Source: Oscillospiraceae bacterium
GTDB taxonomy: Bacteria > Bacillota > Clostridia > Oscillospirales > Ruminococcaceae
Assembly (NCBI GenBank): GCA_009776305.1
Contig: WRLY01000001.1
Location: 434,001-498,000, forward strand
Direction of reading: 5' to 3'
Length of the DNA stretch: 64,000 nt
Shown piece by piece: positions 46,716 through 55,192 of this stretch. The first letter of the stretch is position 1. Every line of letters starts with the position of its first letter. The notes beneath the pieces were generated by a model that did not search any database, was not told the DNA's origin, and was given only the letters and a program-made list of their open reading frames with translations. Position numbers and translations under genes: made by a program.

Positions 46716-47936
46716 TTAATTGCCTACAGCCGCCGCATAAGCCGTCGAAAACGCAATTTGCAGATTAAACCCGCCGGTAAAACCTGCTACGTCTATGATT
46801 TCCCCTGCGAAATGCAAGCCTTTTATTAGTTTGGATTCCATATTTTTAGGGTTAATTTCCCGCGTGTCAATTCCGCCGTCGGTAATTACAGCCTCGTCAA
46901 TTGAGCTAAAACCCGCAAAAGTCAGCGTAAAGCCTTTCAAAACGCTAAGTAATCTTTGCCGTTCTGTTACTGTGATTTCATTCACGCGCTTGTCGGGCAG
47001 TATATTTGATTTAATTATTACAGGGAGTATAAGTTTTTTAGGGAGCAAATCGCCAAGCGCGTTTTGGAGCTGCTTGTTTTTGTTCTCGGAAAAATCCCGT
47101 AAAATCCTGTTGTCAAGCTTTTTTTCATCAAGGGCGGGTTTGAGGTCTATTAAAATTTTATACGGCGCATTTTCATCATTAATATAAAACGATGCTGAAA
47201 GCGCTAACGGTCCGCTCAATCCGAAATGTGTAAAAAGGATTTCGCCCTGCTCGGAATACGCGATTTTTTTATTTGGCGATATGAGCGAAACCTTCACATT
47301 TTTCAACGACAACCCCGAAAGTTCCGAATAATCTTCGCGGGTTACTATCGGTACAAGCGAGGGTTTGGGATTTATGACTGTATGACCGAGCGTGCGGGCA
47401 AGCCTATAACCGTCTCCTGTCGAGCCTGTTTTGGGATAGGAAAGCCCGCCTGTAGCAAGAATAAGCTTGGGGGCGTAATACGAGCTTTTTTCACATTTTA
47501 CGCCGACAAGAACATTTTTTTCAACAAGAATTGAGGTTGCGCGGTCGCTTATGGTTTTTACACCGAGTATATTTAACCGAGAATTTAACGATTCGACAAC
47601 ATCGGAGGCTTTATCGGAAACCGGAAAAACTCTGTTTCCGCGCTCTGTTTTGAGGGGTACTCCGAGTTCTTCAAAAAAGCCCATTAGAGCCGCGCTGTCA
47701 AATTTATTCAGTGCACTCTGCATAAAACGCGGGTTGGTTTTAATGTTTTTTAAAATATTTTCAATACCTGAATTATTAGTAATGTTACAGCGACCTTTTC
47801 CTGTAATGGCAAGCTTTCGCATAAGCTTGCCGCTATGTTCGATTAAAAGCACTTTTTTAGAATTTTCGGCGGCTGTAATTGCTGCAAAACAGCCTGCCGC
47901 TCCGCCGCCTGCTATAATTATATCGAAATTTTCCAT
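46716..47936 (-). CDS. FAD-dependent oxidoreductase of the HI0933/YhiN family
   Basis: A 406-residue flavoprotein from ATG 47936 (AGGTAG upstream). The FAD-binding GxGxxG motif is IIIAGGGAAGCFAAI at the N-terminus, followed by KLAITGKGRCNITNN, a signature of this family. The C-terminal motif LHFAGEIIDVAGFTGGFNLQ is equally characteristic. The reaction is not established for most members. It lies between an RpiR regulator and cmk in one operon. Confidence 0.9.
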   Translation of the reverse strand: MENFDIIIAGGGAAGCFAAITAAENSKKVLLIEHSGKLMRKLAITGKGRCNITNNSGIENILKNIKTNPRFMQSALNKFDSAALMGFFEELGVPLKTERGNRVFPVSDKASDVVESLNSRLNILGVKTISDRATSILVEKNVLVGVKCEKSSYYAPKLILATGGLSYPKTGSTGDGYRLARTLGHTVINPKPSLVPIVTREDYSELSGLSLKNVKVSLISPNKKIAYSEQGEILFTHFGLSGPLALSASFYINDENAPYKILIDLKPALDEKKLDNRILRDFSENKNKQLQNALGDLLPKKLILPVIIKSNILPDKRVNEITVTERQRLLSVLKGFTLTFAGFSSIDEAVITDGGIDTREINPKNMESKLIKGLHFAGEIIDVAGFTGGFNLQIAFSTAYAAAVGN

Positions 47937-47967
47937 AAGAAATCTACCTGTATTTTTTAGCGGTAAT

Positions 47968-48852
47968 TTAATTCGGCGGCATGCCGGTATCATAGACATT
48001 CTCTTGTTTCCAAATTTCTTCAAGCTCGGAAAAGACTTTTTCTATTTCACCGCGCTTTTTCATTCCCACAGCGACAATCAGCGCGTTAATCAACGCAAGC
48101 GGCGCGACAAGGCTGTCGGCAAAGCTCGCCATATCGCTCTTTGCAAGCAAAAGACAATCGGCTAAAGGTGCCAGCGGTGAAACGGGGCTGTCGGTAATCG
48201 CTACAATTCCGACCCCCTTGGTTTTAGCGAAACGGGCGGTTTCAGCCGCTGAATTTGAATAACGCGGAAATGAAATGCAAATCAGTGTGTCGTCGCTCCC
48301 TGCGCGAATAAGCTGCTGTTTTATGCCGCTACTGTCCGCCGCATGTATTAGAATAACATTATCGAAAATTAAATGCAGGTAATAATCTAAAAACCGCGCC
48401 AACAGCCCTGAACTCATAGCACCGAAAATATATATTTTATCAGCTCCGGCAATTTTGCCGACGGCAAGCTCAAATTGCTCTGAATCAGCCGATTCAAGGG
48501 TTGTGCGGATTTGGCTTATATCGTGATTTAGTACGCTTTGCAGAATATTGTTTTTATTAATTCTGTTGTCGGCGATTTCAAGCCTTTGGAGGGCGGTACT
48601 GCGCTTTTTGGTGTAGGCTTGCAGACTTTTCTGCATTTCGGGATAGCCCTCAAAACCTAATTCTATAGCGAAACGCACTACCGTGCTTTCGCTTATACCG
48701 ACCGCCTCTCCTAATTTCAGCGCGGTCATGTAGGAAGCTTTTTCGTAATGCTCCAAAATATAACCCGAAATCAACTTTTGTCCTTTTGAGAAACCGCCGA
48801 GTTTTTCTTTTATTTTAGTAATCGGGTCATTCATTCCGGTTTTCGGGCTCAT
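47968..48852 (-). CDS. RpiR/MurR-family transcriptional regulator
   Basis: A 294-residue regulator. The N-terminal helix-turn-helix (about 18-85) includes TALKLGEAVGISESTVVRFA, and the C-terminal SIS domain (about 125-265) includes KIYIFGAMSSGLLARFLDYY for phosphosugar binding. Such regulators respond to sugar phosphates, often in amino sugar or cell-wall metabolism. The downstream genes give no clear target. A promoter lies 34-62 bases upstream. Confidence 0.92.
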   Translation of the reverse strand: MSPKTGMNDPITKIKEKLGGFSKGQKLISGYILEHYEKASYMTALKLGEAVGISESTVVRFAIELGFEGYPEMQKSLQAYTKKRSTALQRLEIADNRINKNNILQSVLNHDISQIRTTLESADSEQFELAVGKIAGADKIYIFGAMSSGLLARFLDYYLHLIFDNVILIHAADSSGIKQQLIRAGSDDTLICISFPRYSNSAAETARFAKTKGVGIVAITDSPVSPLAPLADCLLLAKSDMASFADSLVAPLALINALIVAVGMKKRGEIEKVFSELEEIWKQENVYDTGMPPN

Positions 48853-48885
48853 GTCTTTAAAAGCCTTTCTGAATTCTTATATAAT

Positions 48886-48914
48886 ATAATACACTATTTT
48901 TGTAAAAAAATCAA
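48886..48914 (-). promoter_or_regulatory. Sigma-A promoter upstream of the RpiR regulator
   Basis: On the minus strand TTGATT (48914-48909) and TATTAT (48891-48886) are spaced by 17 bp, about 34 bases before the start at 48852. It could drive the operon rpiR-flavoprotein-cmk-plsC-ispH/rpsA-folC. Confidence 0.6.
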
Positions 48915-48916
48915 GT

Positions 48917-49012
48917 AGGGGCAAACCTTGTATTCGCCCGGGGCAACCTTGTATTCATCCGAAAAGCAAGTGCAGATAATTAAAATTTTGGGCAGACACA
49001 AGGTCTGCCCCT
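48917..49012. repeat. Three related short palindromic repeat units
   Basis: Two tandem, similar units (48917-48939 and 48940-48960; shared core CCTTGTATTC) and a third inverted unit (48990-49012; GGGCAGAC and GTCTGCCC around ACAAG) lie in the gap between the regulator and the bactofilin gene. All have the layout GGGGC...ACAAGG...GCCCC. The third also forms a hairpin after the bactofilin stop and may act as its terminator. The units look like a small dispersed repeat family. Confidence 0.6.
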
Positions 49013-49036
49013 AAAGGTTTTACATAAACGTATTAA

Positions 49037-50194
49037 TTACTCTGCTATACTGATTGATTCGGGAAAAATATTTCTGCTTTCCTCTTTGTTGAGGAAAGTG
49101 GTACTGACGTAACCTTGTATAATTGCTCCGTCGTCTACTGTAATGGTAGACGCGCTGATGTCGCCGAAAATAACCGCGTCGCCTTTAAGTTCGGCTTTCC
49201 CCCCAATTTCAAGATTGCCCTTGATTTTTCCGTTGACCTTTGCGTATGTAGACACAAGGTCTCCGATTAAAAGGGTATCGCGTCCCATTAAGACATTGCC
49301 TTTCATGCGGATGTTACCCTGAATTTGCGAGGTTAGCATTTGCGCGTTATTGCAGGTAAGGTTTCCTATTACCTTGCCGTTAAGTTCGATATTCTTAGTG
49401 GTTTCGATGTCCCCGCGAATGTTTCCGTCAATATTCATGTTGGCAAAAGAACGGACATTACCCTCAATGACGGTGTTTCTTGAAATCACCGTCAATTCTT
49501 CATTCAAGCCCGCCATTGCGTCAACTGCCGGATAGGGGTTGAGCATGGTTGAATCGTTTTGCTGGGGTTGCGGAATAGCGCCCAAACCGTTCATTCCGTA
49601 ATTATTAGCATAATCTCCAAACACGTTGGTATTAGGGTTAGCGTAACTTGCATCTCTGCCTTGCGGAACGGGAGCAGTTCTTACGGGCGGAACTGGAAAC
49701 GGCGCGTTATTAAATGAATTAGGCATAGCCTGACCTCCTCCGCCGTAAATGGGCGAGGGATAAAGCGGGTCGTTTCCGTTTTGCTGATTAAGACTCATAT
49801 TGCGGAAATCCTGATTCATATCCTGACCTCTGTTAGAAACATTCTGGGTGTAGGACGCGCTTGAAAACGGCGAACCGTGAGAAAAAGCGTCACCGTTCGC
49901 AGGCGTATTCGGAGTAAGCGGCAGATTCTGCGGGAAAGCCGCACTTTGCTGTTCTGCGGAAAGCTTTTCGGAAACAGCACGCTCCGCAGTAGCGGCGGCA
50001 TGTTCCGGACGCTCCGAATTTTCGTTGCGTTCAGTCGGCGCGGGTTGCAGACGTTGACCAACAGGTTCGTCTTCTACCGCACGGCGCAAATCCTCCACCT
50101 GTGAGGATTTTATTCTATCGGATTTTTCGGGTTGCTCTTTAGCTCCGCCGGTCAGTTCTTTAACCGCTTGCGTGAAATTCTCCTTGATTCCCAT
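49037..50194 (-). CDS. Bactofilin-domain protein with long disordered N-terminus
   Basis: A 385-residue protein. Residues 1-about 230 are low in complexity (Asn, Gln, Pro, Gly). The C-terminal part (about 235-375) is a right-handed beta-helix bactofilin domain with regular repeats (ISRNTVIEGNVRSF, NMNIDGNIRGDIETTKNIEL, LNGKVIGNLTCNNA, KINGKIKGNLEIGG-like). Bactofilins form filaments at the membrane and organise cell-wall enzymes. Next to it is a membrane-anchored polysaccharide deacetylase gene, a plausible partner. ATG 50194 follows AAAGGAA. Confidence 0.88.
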   Translation of the reverse strand: MGIKENFTQAVKELTGGAKEQPEKSDRIKSSQVEDLRRAVEDEPVGQRLQPAPTERNENSERPEHAAATAERAVSEKLSAEQQSAAFPQNLPLTPNTPANGDAFSHGSPFSSASYTQNVSNRGQDMNQDFRNMSLNQQNGNDPLYPSPIYGGGGQAMPNSFNNAPFPVPPVRTAPVPQGRDASYANPNTNVFGDYANNYGMNGLGAIPQPQQNDSTMLNPYPAVDAMAGLNEELTVISRNTVIEGNVRSFANMNIDGNIRGDIETTKNIELNGKVIGNLTCNNAQMLTSQIQGNIRMKGNVLMGRDTLLIGDLVSTYAKVNGKIKGNLEIGGKAELKGDAVIFGDISASTITVDDGAIIQGYVSTTFLNKEESRNIFPESISIAE

Positions 50195-50288
50195 TTTTTT
50201 GTATTCCTTTCACTTAGTCGCTCTTACTTCTCAGAACGGGTATTCAACACCGCTCAACGCCCATATTTCGGGTATTGAATAGAGGCTC

Positions 50289-51410
50289 TTAAAATTGCAC
50301 GGGTTTGGTTTCGGGGGTTATTACGCTGAAAGTGTAACCTCTCGGGTCGGCAAGCAATACCTTTATTATATCTTCAATTACGGAAACGGTATTGTGTCCA
50401 CCCGGACGGTCATGAAAAAGTATAACCGCGCGGTCTAAATTGCTCACGTCTTCGGGTACTGAATTGTACATAGCCGTCCAGCTCTCGTCAAAGGCGTCGC
50501 GGCTGTCAACGTTCCAGTCGAAGTATACAAAACCGCGCCGCGTCATTTCGGCTATAATATCATCGCGTACATGCCTGTTGTAGTCATTGATGCTTCCGCC
50601 GGGGAAACGGTAGAGATAAGGTTTGTAGCCCGTTTGTTCATAAACCAAATTAAACGCCTGATTAAAATCGTCTAAAAACGCTTCTACGCTCAAATAGATT
50701 TCATCATACTTATGGCTCATGGAGTGTATGCCTATTTCGTGACCGTTGTCAAGCATGGAGTTAAGAAAATTTTTCCCGTTTTCGGTATCGTCAGGCATAA
50801 CAAAGAAAGTCGCTTTTACGCCGTGCGTGTTGAGATACCTGAGAATACTGTCGGTAACGCCTGTAGTCGGTCCGTCATCAAAAGTAAGATAAACAAAACC
50901 GGTATCGTCCATGTACTCCGCAGGAGTAACGACTTCGGAGTACAGGTGCGGGAAAAGCTCCGCATAAGGCGACTCTTCACCGGTTAAAGACTGTTCGTCA
51001 GAATCATCTGAAACAACTCCCGCGTCGGTCGGTATGCCTGTTTCAGGGGTGTTGCCGTCCGATTGTGAATCGACGCCCGAAACGTCCGTTTCGTCGTTAT
51101 CCTCAAGCACGTCGCTGAAAGCTTGCCTGTCGGTTTGATATATAGTATTTACCAAATCTTTATTATCAATTCCTAAAACTTCCAAAGCCTCAAGAATTTC
51201 ATCTATTTCGCTTTCTGTGTTTCGTGAGCTACCGCCCATGTTATATAAAGCCTGCAACGCGTTCTTATCCGAATTCAATTTTTCTATTTCACGGGACTTT
51301 TCGCTGTGTCCTAACGCCAAAAGTATTGTAGAGACTGCAAGCCCTAATATGATTAGAAGAAAAACGCTGACAATCAAGTGTTTGAAGAACCTGACGCTTC
51401 CGAGATACAA
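50289..51410 (-). CDS. Membrane-anchored polysaccharide deacetylase
   Basis: A 373-residue enzyme. An N-terminal anchor (FFKHLIVSVFLLIILGLAV) is followed by a coiled-coil and acidic linker, then a NodB domain (about 168-360). Motif 1, TFDDGP, has the catalytic Asp pair and motif 2, HSMSHKY, the metal-binding histidines; RFPGGS and LFHDRPGGHNT are the later motifs. It would deacetylate peptidoglycan or another extracellular glycan. Translation begins at TTG 51410, seven bases after GGAGGG, about 90 bases from a TTGACA/TATTAT promoter. Confidence 0.92.
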   Translation of the reverse strand: MYLGSVRFFKHLIVSVFLLIILGLAVSTILLALGHSEKSREIEKLNSDKNALQALYNMGGSSRNTESEIDEILEALEVLGIDNKDLVNTIYQTDRQAFSDVLEDNDETDVSGVDSQSDGNTPETGIPTDAGVVSDDSDEQSLTGEESPYAELFPHLYSEVVTPAEYMDDTGFVYLTFDDGPTTGVTDSILRYLNTHGVKATFFVMPDDTENGKNFLNSMLDNGHEIGIHSMSHKYDEIYLSVEAFLDDFNQAFNLVYEQTGYKPYLYRFPGGSINDYNRHVRDDIIAEMTRRGFVYFDWNVDSRDAFDESWTAMYNSVPEDVSNLDRAVILFHDRPGGHNTVSVIEDIIKVLLADPRGYTFSVITPETKPVQF

Positions 51411-51500
51411 AAGGATTCCCTCCGGTTTCTGAAAATAATCTTTTTATGAATTTATAACTTACATAGATTTGATTACAAGTAAGCGTAATTTGCTATAATA

Positions 51501-51529
51501 ATAATACTATAATATAACCGCATTGTCAA
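51501..51529 (-). promoter_or_regulatory. Sigma-A promoter for the deacetylase-bactofilin pair
   Basis: On the minus strand TTGACA (51529-51524) and TATTAT (51506-51501) are separated by 17 bp. The leader to the TTG start is about 85 bases. The bactofilin gene follows the deacetylase by 94 bases and has no clear promoter of its own. Confidence 0.75.
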
Positions 51530-51615
51530 GGAAAATTGTGTTTTATGAAGATTTTCAATAAAAAGATAAAGTTTTTGTCAGTTTTTTACCTAAATTTAAG
51601 GCGTAATGCCCATAA

Positions 51616-52044
51616 TTATGGTATGGCAGAACGTGCCAGTTCATCGCAGCGTTCGTTTTCGGGATGACCCGCGTGACCCTTGACCCAAATAAATTCGACA
51701 TTATGCGTGTCGCATAAATCAAGAAGTTTCTCCCATAAATCGGCGTTTAAAGCGGGTTTTTTATCGCCTTTCACCCAGTTGTTGCGTTTCCAGCTTTTTG
51801 CCCAGCCTTTGACGATTCCGTCCGCGACATAGCGCGAATCGGTTTGTAAAACCACGTCGCAGGGATATTTCAACGCCGAAAGTGCTTCAATCACGGCGGT
51901 GAGTTCCATGCGGTTATTGGTGGTATCGGGTGCGCCGCCTTTAAGTTCCTTTTGGCGAGCTTTGAAACGCAGAATAGCCCCCCAGCCGCCAGGACCGGGG
52001 TTGCCCGAACACGCGCCGTCGGTGAAAATACAAACTTTTTCCAT
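51616..52044 (-). CDS. rnhA: Ribonuclease HI
   Basis: A 142-residue RNase HI that cuts RNA in RNA-DNA hybrids. The catalytic residues are Asp9 ([19 protein letters not shown]), Glu47 ([12 protein letters not shown]), Asp69 ([12 protein letters not shown]) and the C-terminal Asp in [12 protein letters not shown]. Length is typical of the bacterial enzyme. It lies 35 bases after the P-type ATPase in the same direction. Confidence 0.96.
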   Translation of the reverse strand: MEKVCIFTDGACSGNPGPGGWGAILRFKARQKELKGGAPDTTNNRMELTAVIEALSALKYPCDVVLQTDSRYVADGIVKGWAKSWKRNNWVKGDKKPALNADLWEKLLDLCDTHNVEFIWVKGHAGHPENERCDELARSAIP

Positions 52045-52079
52045 TTTTCCCTCCTTTATTATTGGGGCAAACCCACCGG

Positions 52080-54449
52080 TTACTTTTTACTTTTATACCG
52101 CAAAACAATTTTTTCCGCCAATCGTGGGAAAATGATACAAAGCGGGAGCGTAAATACGCAAAGAAAAAAGGTTACAACGTGCATTTGAGCGGTGAACTCC
52201 GTTACCGAAAGCAGGTCGTCAAAAATATTTACCGACAGCGAAAACAAAACCCCGCAAAGTGCAATCAGCGCAAGCCTTTGCTTGTTTATAGGGCGGCAGA
52301 TTCCGCATAGAATCGCAAAGGATACCATGCCGAGAACAATGGTCGCCGCAGTGCGGGTCTCTTCAAAAGAGAAATCGAAAATCCCTGCGAATAAAGTCAG
52401 TAAAGCTATTCCAATCACGGCGCAAAGACCGTATGGAACGGCTTTTATGAGTACGTTTTGTAAAAATCCGCCGCGTACAAGGCTACGGTTTTTCTCAAAC
52501 GCCAATATAAAAGCGGGTAATCCTATAAAAAGACTGCTTATCAGCGTCATTTGAACCGGCAAAAAAGGGTAAGGCACGGTTAAAAACAGGAAAATTACAG
52601 CCAAAAGCAGTGAATATACGGTTTTAGCCAAAAACAACGCCGCGCCGCGTTCAAGGTTGTTGATACTGCGCCGTCCCTCCGCTACGGCTTTCGGGAGGGA
52701 AGAAAAATTGTTGTCTAAAAGCACAAGACTTGAAACATTCCGCGCCGCCTCACTGCCCGATTGCATAGCTACAGAACAATCAGCTTCTTTAAGCGGCAAC
52801 ACGTCGTTTACACCGTCGCCGACCATGCCGACGGTGTGGTTTTGTCTGAGGGTTTTTATAAGCTCTAATTTCATTTGCGGCGTGACCCGCCCGAAAATTG
52901 TATACTTTTCGGCGATTTCTGCGATATTTACACTATAAGTATAATTTTTATCCTGCGACGGATTATCATTTACGGAGATTTTGCTCATATCTATATAATT
53001 TTCCGCATCTTTTACCCCTGCCGAAAGAGCCGCGCTTTTAACCGTCAGCGGGTTATCCCCCGATATTATTTTTATTTTAACGCCATGCCTGTGAAAATAA
53101 TTGAGGGTTTTTTTAGCTTCCGGGCGAACCACATCGCTTACGGATAAAACGGCGACAGGTTTCAAGGCTTGAGGCAGGCTATTATTATCATCAATGCCAA
53201 GGTGGGATTTGGCTAATATTAAAACTCTTTTGCCCTCGGATATGAGTTGCTTGGATAAAACGGAGTTGCCTAAAATAAACTCTTCAGCACCGAGAATATA
53301 ACTTCCTTTGTTTTTAAAGCTCGCGCCGCTCCACTTGCGGGAGCTTGAAAAGGGGACTGTTTTCTCGGCTTGCCAGTCGGTGCTTTTTGAATATGTCTTT
53401 CTTATGGCTGAAGCGGTGGGGTTTTTGTCGGGAAGAACACTCATAAGGGTGCAAAGCGCGTTTTCGATTTCGCGTAAGTCTGAATTATAAAGCGGGGTAA
53501 GGCTTTCAATGTTCATGTCGCCGGAGGTTATCGTCCCCGTTTTGTCAAGGCAGAGCAGGTCAACCCGCGCAAGGGTTTCGGCGCAGTACATGTCGCGTGC
53601 GAGTGCGTTATGGGATGAAAGTCTTATAACGCTGATTGCCATGACTATACCGGTGGTTAAAATCAGCCCTTGCGGTATCATGCCAATCAGAGCCGCGACC
53701 GAGCTGTTGATGGCGTCAGCCATGTCGTCGCCTGTGAAAAACAGGGATTTTATAAAAAGAATAATTCCTACTGGGACAATCACAAATGTCATGCTTTTTA
53801 TGATTTTATCAATTGAGCGCAACGTTTCTGAAACGGGTTTTTTAAGGTATTTCGCACCTTTCATTATAGAAAAAGCAAAGCTGTCCTCTCCGATTTTCCT
53901 TACTATGGCGGCGGCTTCCCCGCAGATTACAAAACTGCCCGAAAGGAGGGAATCCCCTGCTTTTTTACCTACAGGATGGCTCTCGCCTGTAACAAGGCTT
54001 TCATTGACCTCAATTTCGCCTGTTAAAATTTCACTATCGGCGGGAATTTGCATACCTTCGCTTAGAATTATAACCTCGTCAAGGACAATAAGTGAAATGG
54101 GTATTTCGGTTATTTTGCCATCGCGCAGAACCGCTGCCTTTGCCGCGCTTATGAGCGAAAGTCGGTCTATGACCCGTTTGGCTCTTATTTCCTGAATTAT
54201 GCCTATAGCGATGTTGGCAATGATTACGCCTATGAACAACATGTTTTCATATTCGCCCGTCAGAAAAACCGCCGCCGCCAAACAAAGGTTCAGCATATTG
54301 AAAAACGTCAGCGTGTTTGTCCGAAAAATTTCGGCTATGGATTTGGAGGGAATATTTTGTTCTCCGTTGACTTGCCCCGATTTTTCGCGGTCAGAAACCT
54401 CGTATGATGTTAAGCCCTGTAAATTTTGGTAATTATTTTTATAATTCAT
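52080..54449 (-). CDS. P-type cation-transporting ATPase (CtpE-like), apparently leaderless
   Basis: A 789-residue P-type ATPase. The phosphorylated Asp302 lies in [13 protein letters not shown], the actuator motif [13 protein letters not shown] and the hinge motif [15 protein letters not shown] are intact. It has no N-terminal heavy-metal domain, and the sequence resembles HAD-IC/CtpE-type transporters, for which Ca2+ transport has been proposed; the ion is unknown here. ATG 54449 has no ribosome site and lies only seven bases after a TATACT -10 box, so the mRNA probably starts at or next to the AUG. Confidence 0.9.
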   Translation of the reverse strand: MNYKNNYQNLQGLTSYEVSDREKSGQVNGEQNIPSKSIAEIFRTNTLTFFNMLNLCLAAAVFLTGEYENMLFIGVIIANIAIGIIQEIRAKRVIDRLSLISAAKAAVLRDGKITEIPISLIVLDEVIILSEGMQIPADSEILTGEIEVNESLVTGESHPVGKKAGDSLLSGSFVICGEAAAIVRKIGEDSFAFSIMKGAKYLKKPVSETLRSIDKIIKSMTFVIVPVGIILFIKSLFFTGDDMADAINSSVAALIGMIPQGLILTTGIVMAISVIRLSSHNALARDMYCAETLARVDLLCLDKTGTITSGDMNIESLTPLYNSDLREIENALCTLMSVLPDKNPTASAIRKTYSKSTDWQAEKTVPFSSSRKWSGASFKNKGSYILGAEEFILGNSVLSKQLISEGKRVLILAKSHLGIDDNNSLPQALKPVAVLSVSDVVRPEAKKTLNYFHRHGVKIKIISGDNPLTVKSAALSAGVKDAENYIDMSKISVNDNPSQDKNYTYSVNIAEIAEKYTIFGRVTPQMKLELIKTLRQNHTVGMVGDGVNDVLPLKEADCSVAMQSGSEAARNVSSLVLLDNNFSSLPKAVAEGRRSINNLERGAALFLAKTVYSLLLAVIFLFLTVPYPFLPVQMTLISSLFIGLPAFILAFEKNRSLVRGGFLQNVLIKAVPYGLCAVIGIALLTLFAGIFDFSFEETRTAATIVLGMVSFAILCGICRPINKQRLALIALCGVLFSLSVNIFDDLLSVTEFTAQMHVVTFFLCVFTLPLCIIFPRLAEKIVLRYKSKK

Positions 54450-54456
54450 GTTATAT

Positions 54457-54485
54457 AGTATAGTCTTTTTTTTAAAATTTGTAAA
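54457..54485 (-). promoter_or_regulatory. Promoter of the P-type ATPase gene
   Basis: On the minus strand TTTACA (54485-54480) and TATACT (54462-54457) are separated by 17 bp. Seven bases separate the -10 box from ATG 54449, giving a leaderless or nearly leaderless transcript. Confidence 0.7.
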
Positions 54486-54505
54486 GGGAAAATGAAAATA
54501 ACCTC

Positions 54506-54534
54506 TCGACAAACCGCAAAAATTATGCTATACT
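54506..54534 (+). promoter_or_regulatory. Promoter upstream of the NUDIX gene
   Basis: TCGACA at 54506-54511 and TATACT at 54529-54534 with a 17-bp spacer lie 75 bases before the NUDIX start. The same transcript could continue through the SRP RNA and dnaX, since no terminator was seen between them. Confidence 0.6.
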
Positions 54535-54608
54535 GGGTATAATATTGCCGGGATGGACGTATAACTTCTCTGTTTCGGCGTCTACAATATCGGAAAGGGC
54601 GGATAGAT

Positions 54609-55025
54609 TTGGTACACGAAAAGTCTTGCGGCGCCATAGTTTACAGGAAATTTCACGGCAATACAGAGATTTTACTAATCAGGCACATAAAGTCGGGATA
54701 CTGGTCATTCCCTAAGGGTCACGCGGAGGAGGGTGAAACAGAAGTCCAGACCGCCGAACGGGAAATCAAGGAAGAAACGGGACTTGATGTTTTTATAGAT
54801 TCGGGTTTTCGCGAAACTGTAACCTTTTCTCCGCGGCGCGACGCCACAAAAACAGTTGTTTATTTTGTTGCAAGGGCAAAGAACTATGAGGTTTCCCCGC
54901 AGGCGGGTGAAATTTCCGAAATAAAGTGGGTGGAAATAGGCAAAGCAAACAAACACCTTACATACGATAATGACCGGGTGATTGTCAGTCGGGCAAAGGC
55001 GTTTATAGCGTTGATGAAAAATTAA
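54609..55025 (+). CDS. NUDIX hydrolase (Ap4A hydrolase-like)
   Basis: A 138-residue NUDIX hydrolase. The NUDIX box GHAEEGETEVQTAEREIKEE (residues 37-56) continues TGL and matches GX5EX7REUXEEXGU fully. The start CGAIVYRK and SFPKGHAEEGE are like bis(5'-nucleosyl)-tetraphosphatases. Translation begins at TTG 54609, after AAAGGGCGG. It is divergent from the P-type ATPase and just upstream of the SRP RNA. Confidence 0.9.
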   Translation: MVHEKSCGAIVYRKFHGNTEILLIRHIKSGYWSFPKGHAEEGETEVQTAEREIKEETGLDVFIDSGFRETVTFSPRRDATKTVVYFVARAKNYEVSPQAGEISEIKWVEIGKANKHLTYDNDRVIVSRAKAFIALMKN

Positions 55026-55030
55026 GAAAT

Positions 55031-55166
55031 GCCCTGAATCCTGCTTGCAGCCGCAAGCCCCGCACAAGGACGCCCCGCGAACCATGTCAGGCGGGGAACC
55101 GAGCAGCATTAAGCGGTCAGCGACCTGTGTTGCGTTAAAGCTTGCGGTTGCAAGCAGGATTCAGGC
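55031..55166 (+). ncRNA. ffs: Signal recognition particle RNA (small bacterial type)
   Basis: A 136-base RNA with a long near-perfect terminal helix: 55031-55057 pairs with 55141-55166 (GAATCCTGCTTGCA with TGCAAGCAGGATTC). The apical domain IV is clear: GTCAGG (55086-55091), a three-pair stem capped by the GGAA tetraloop (55095-55098), then AGCAGC (55102-55107). These are the universally conserved Ffh-binding elements. Length fits the short 4.5S-like type without an Alu domain. The order SRP RNA-dnaX-ebfC-recR matches Bacillus subtilis scr-dnaX-yaaK-recR, which confirms the call. Confidence 0.95.
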
Positions 55167-55192
55167 AAAATCAGAATAAAGTCGGTGATAAT

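Noticed and set aside
55142-55192. TTG codons at 55142 and 55148 as dnaX starts
   Set aside because: They lie inside the 3' strand of the SRP RNA helix, have no ribosome site and would add residues unlike any DnaX N-terminus.
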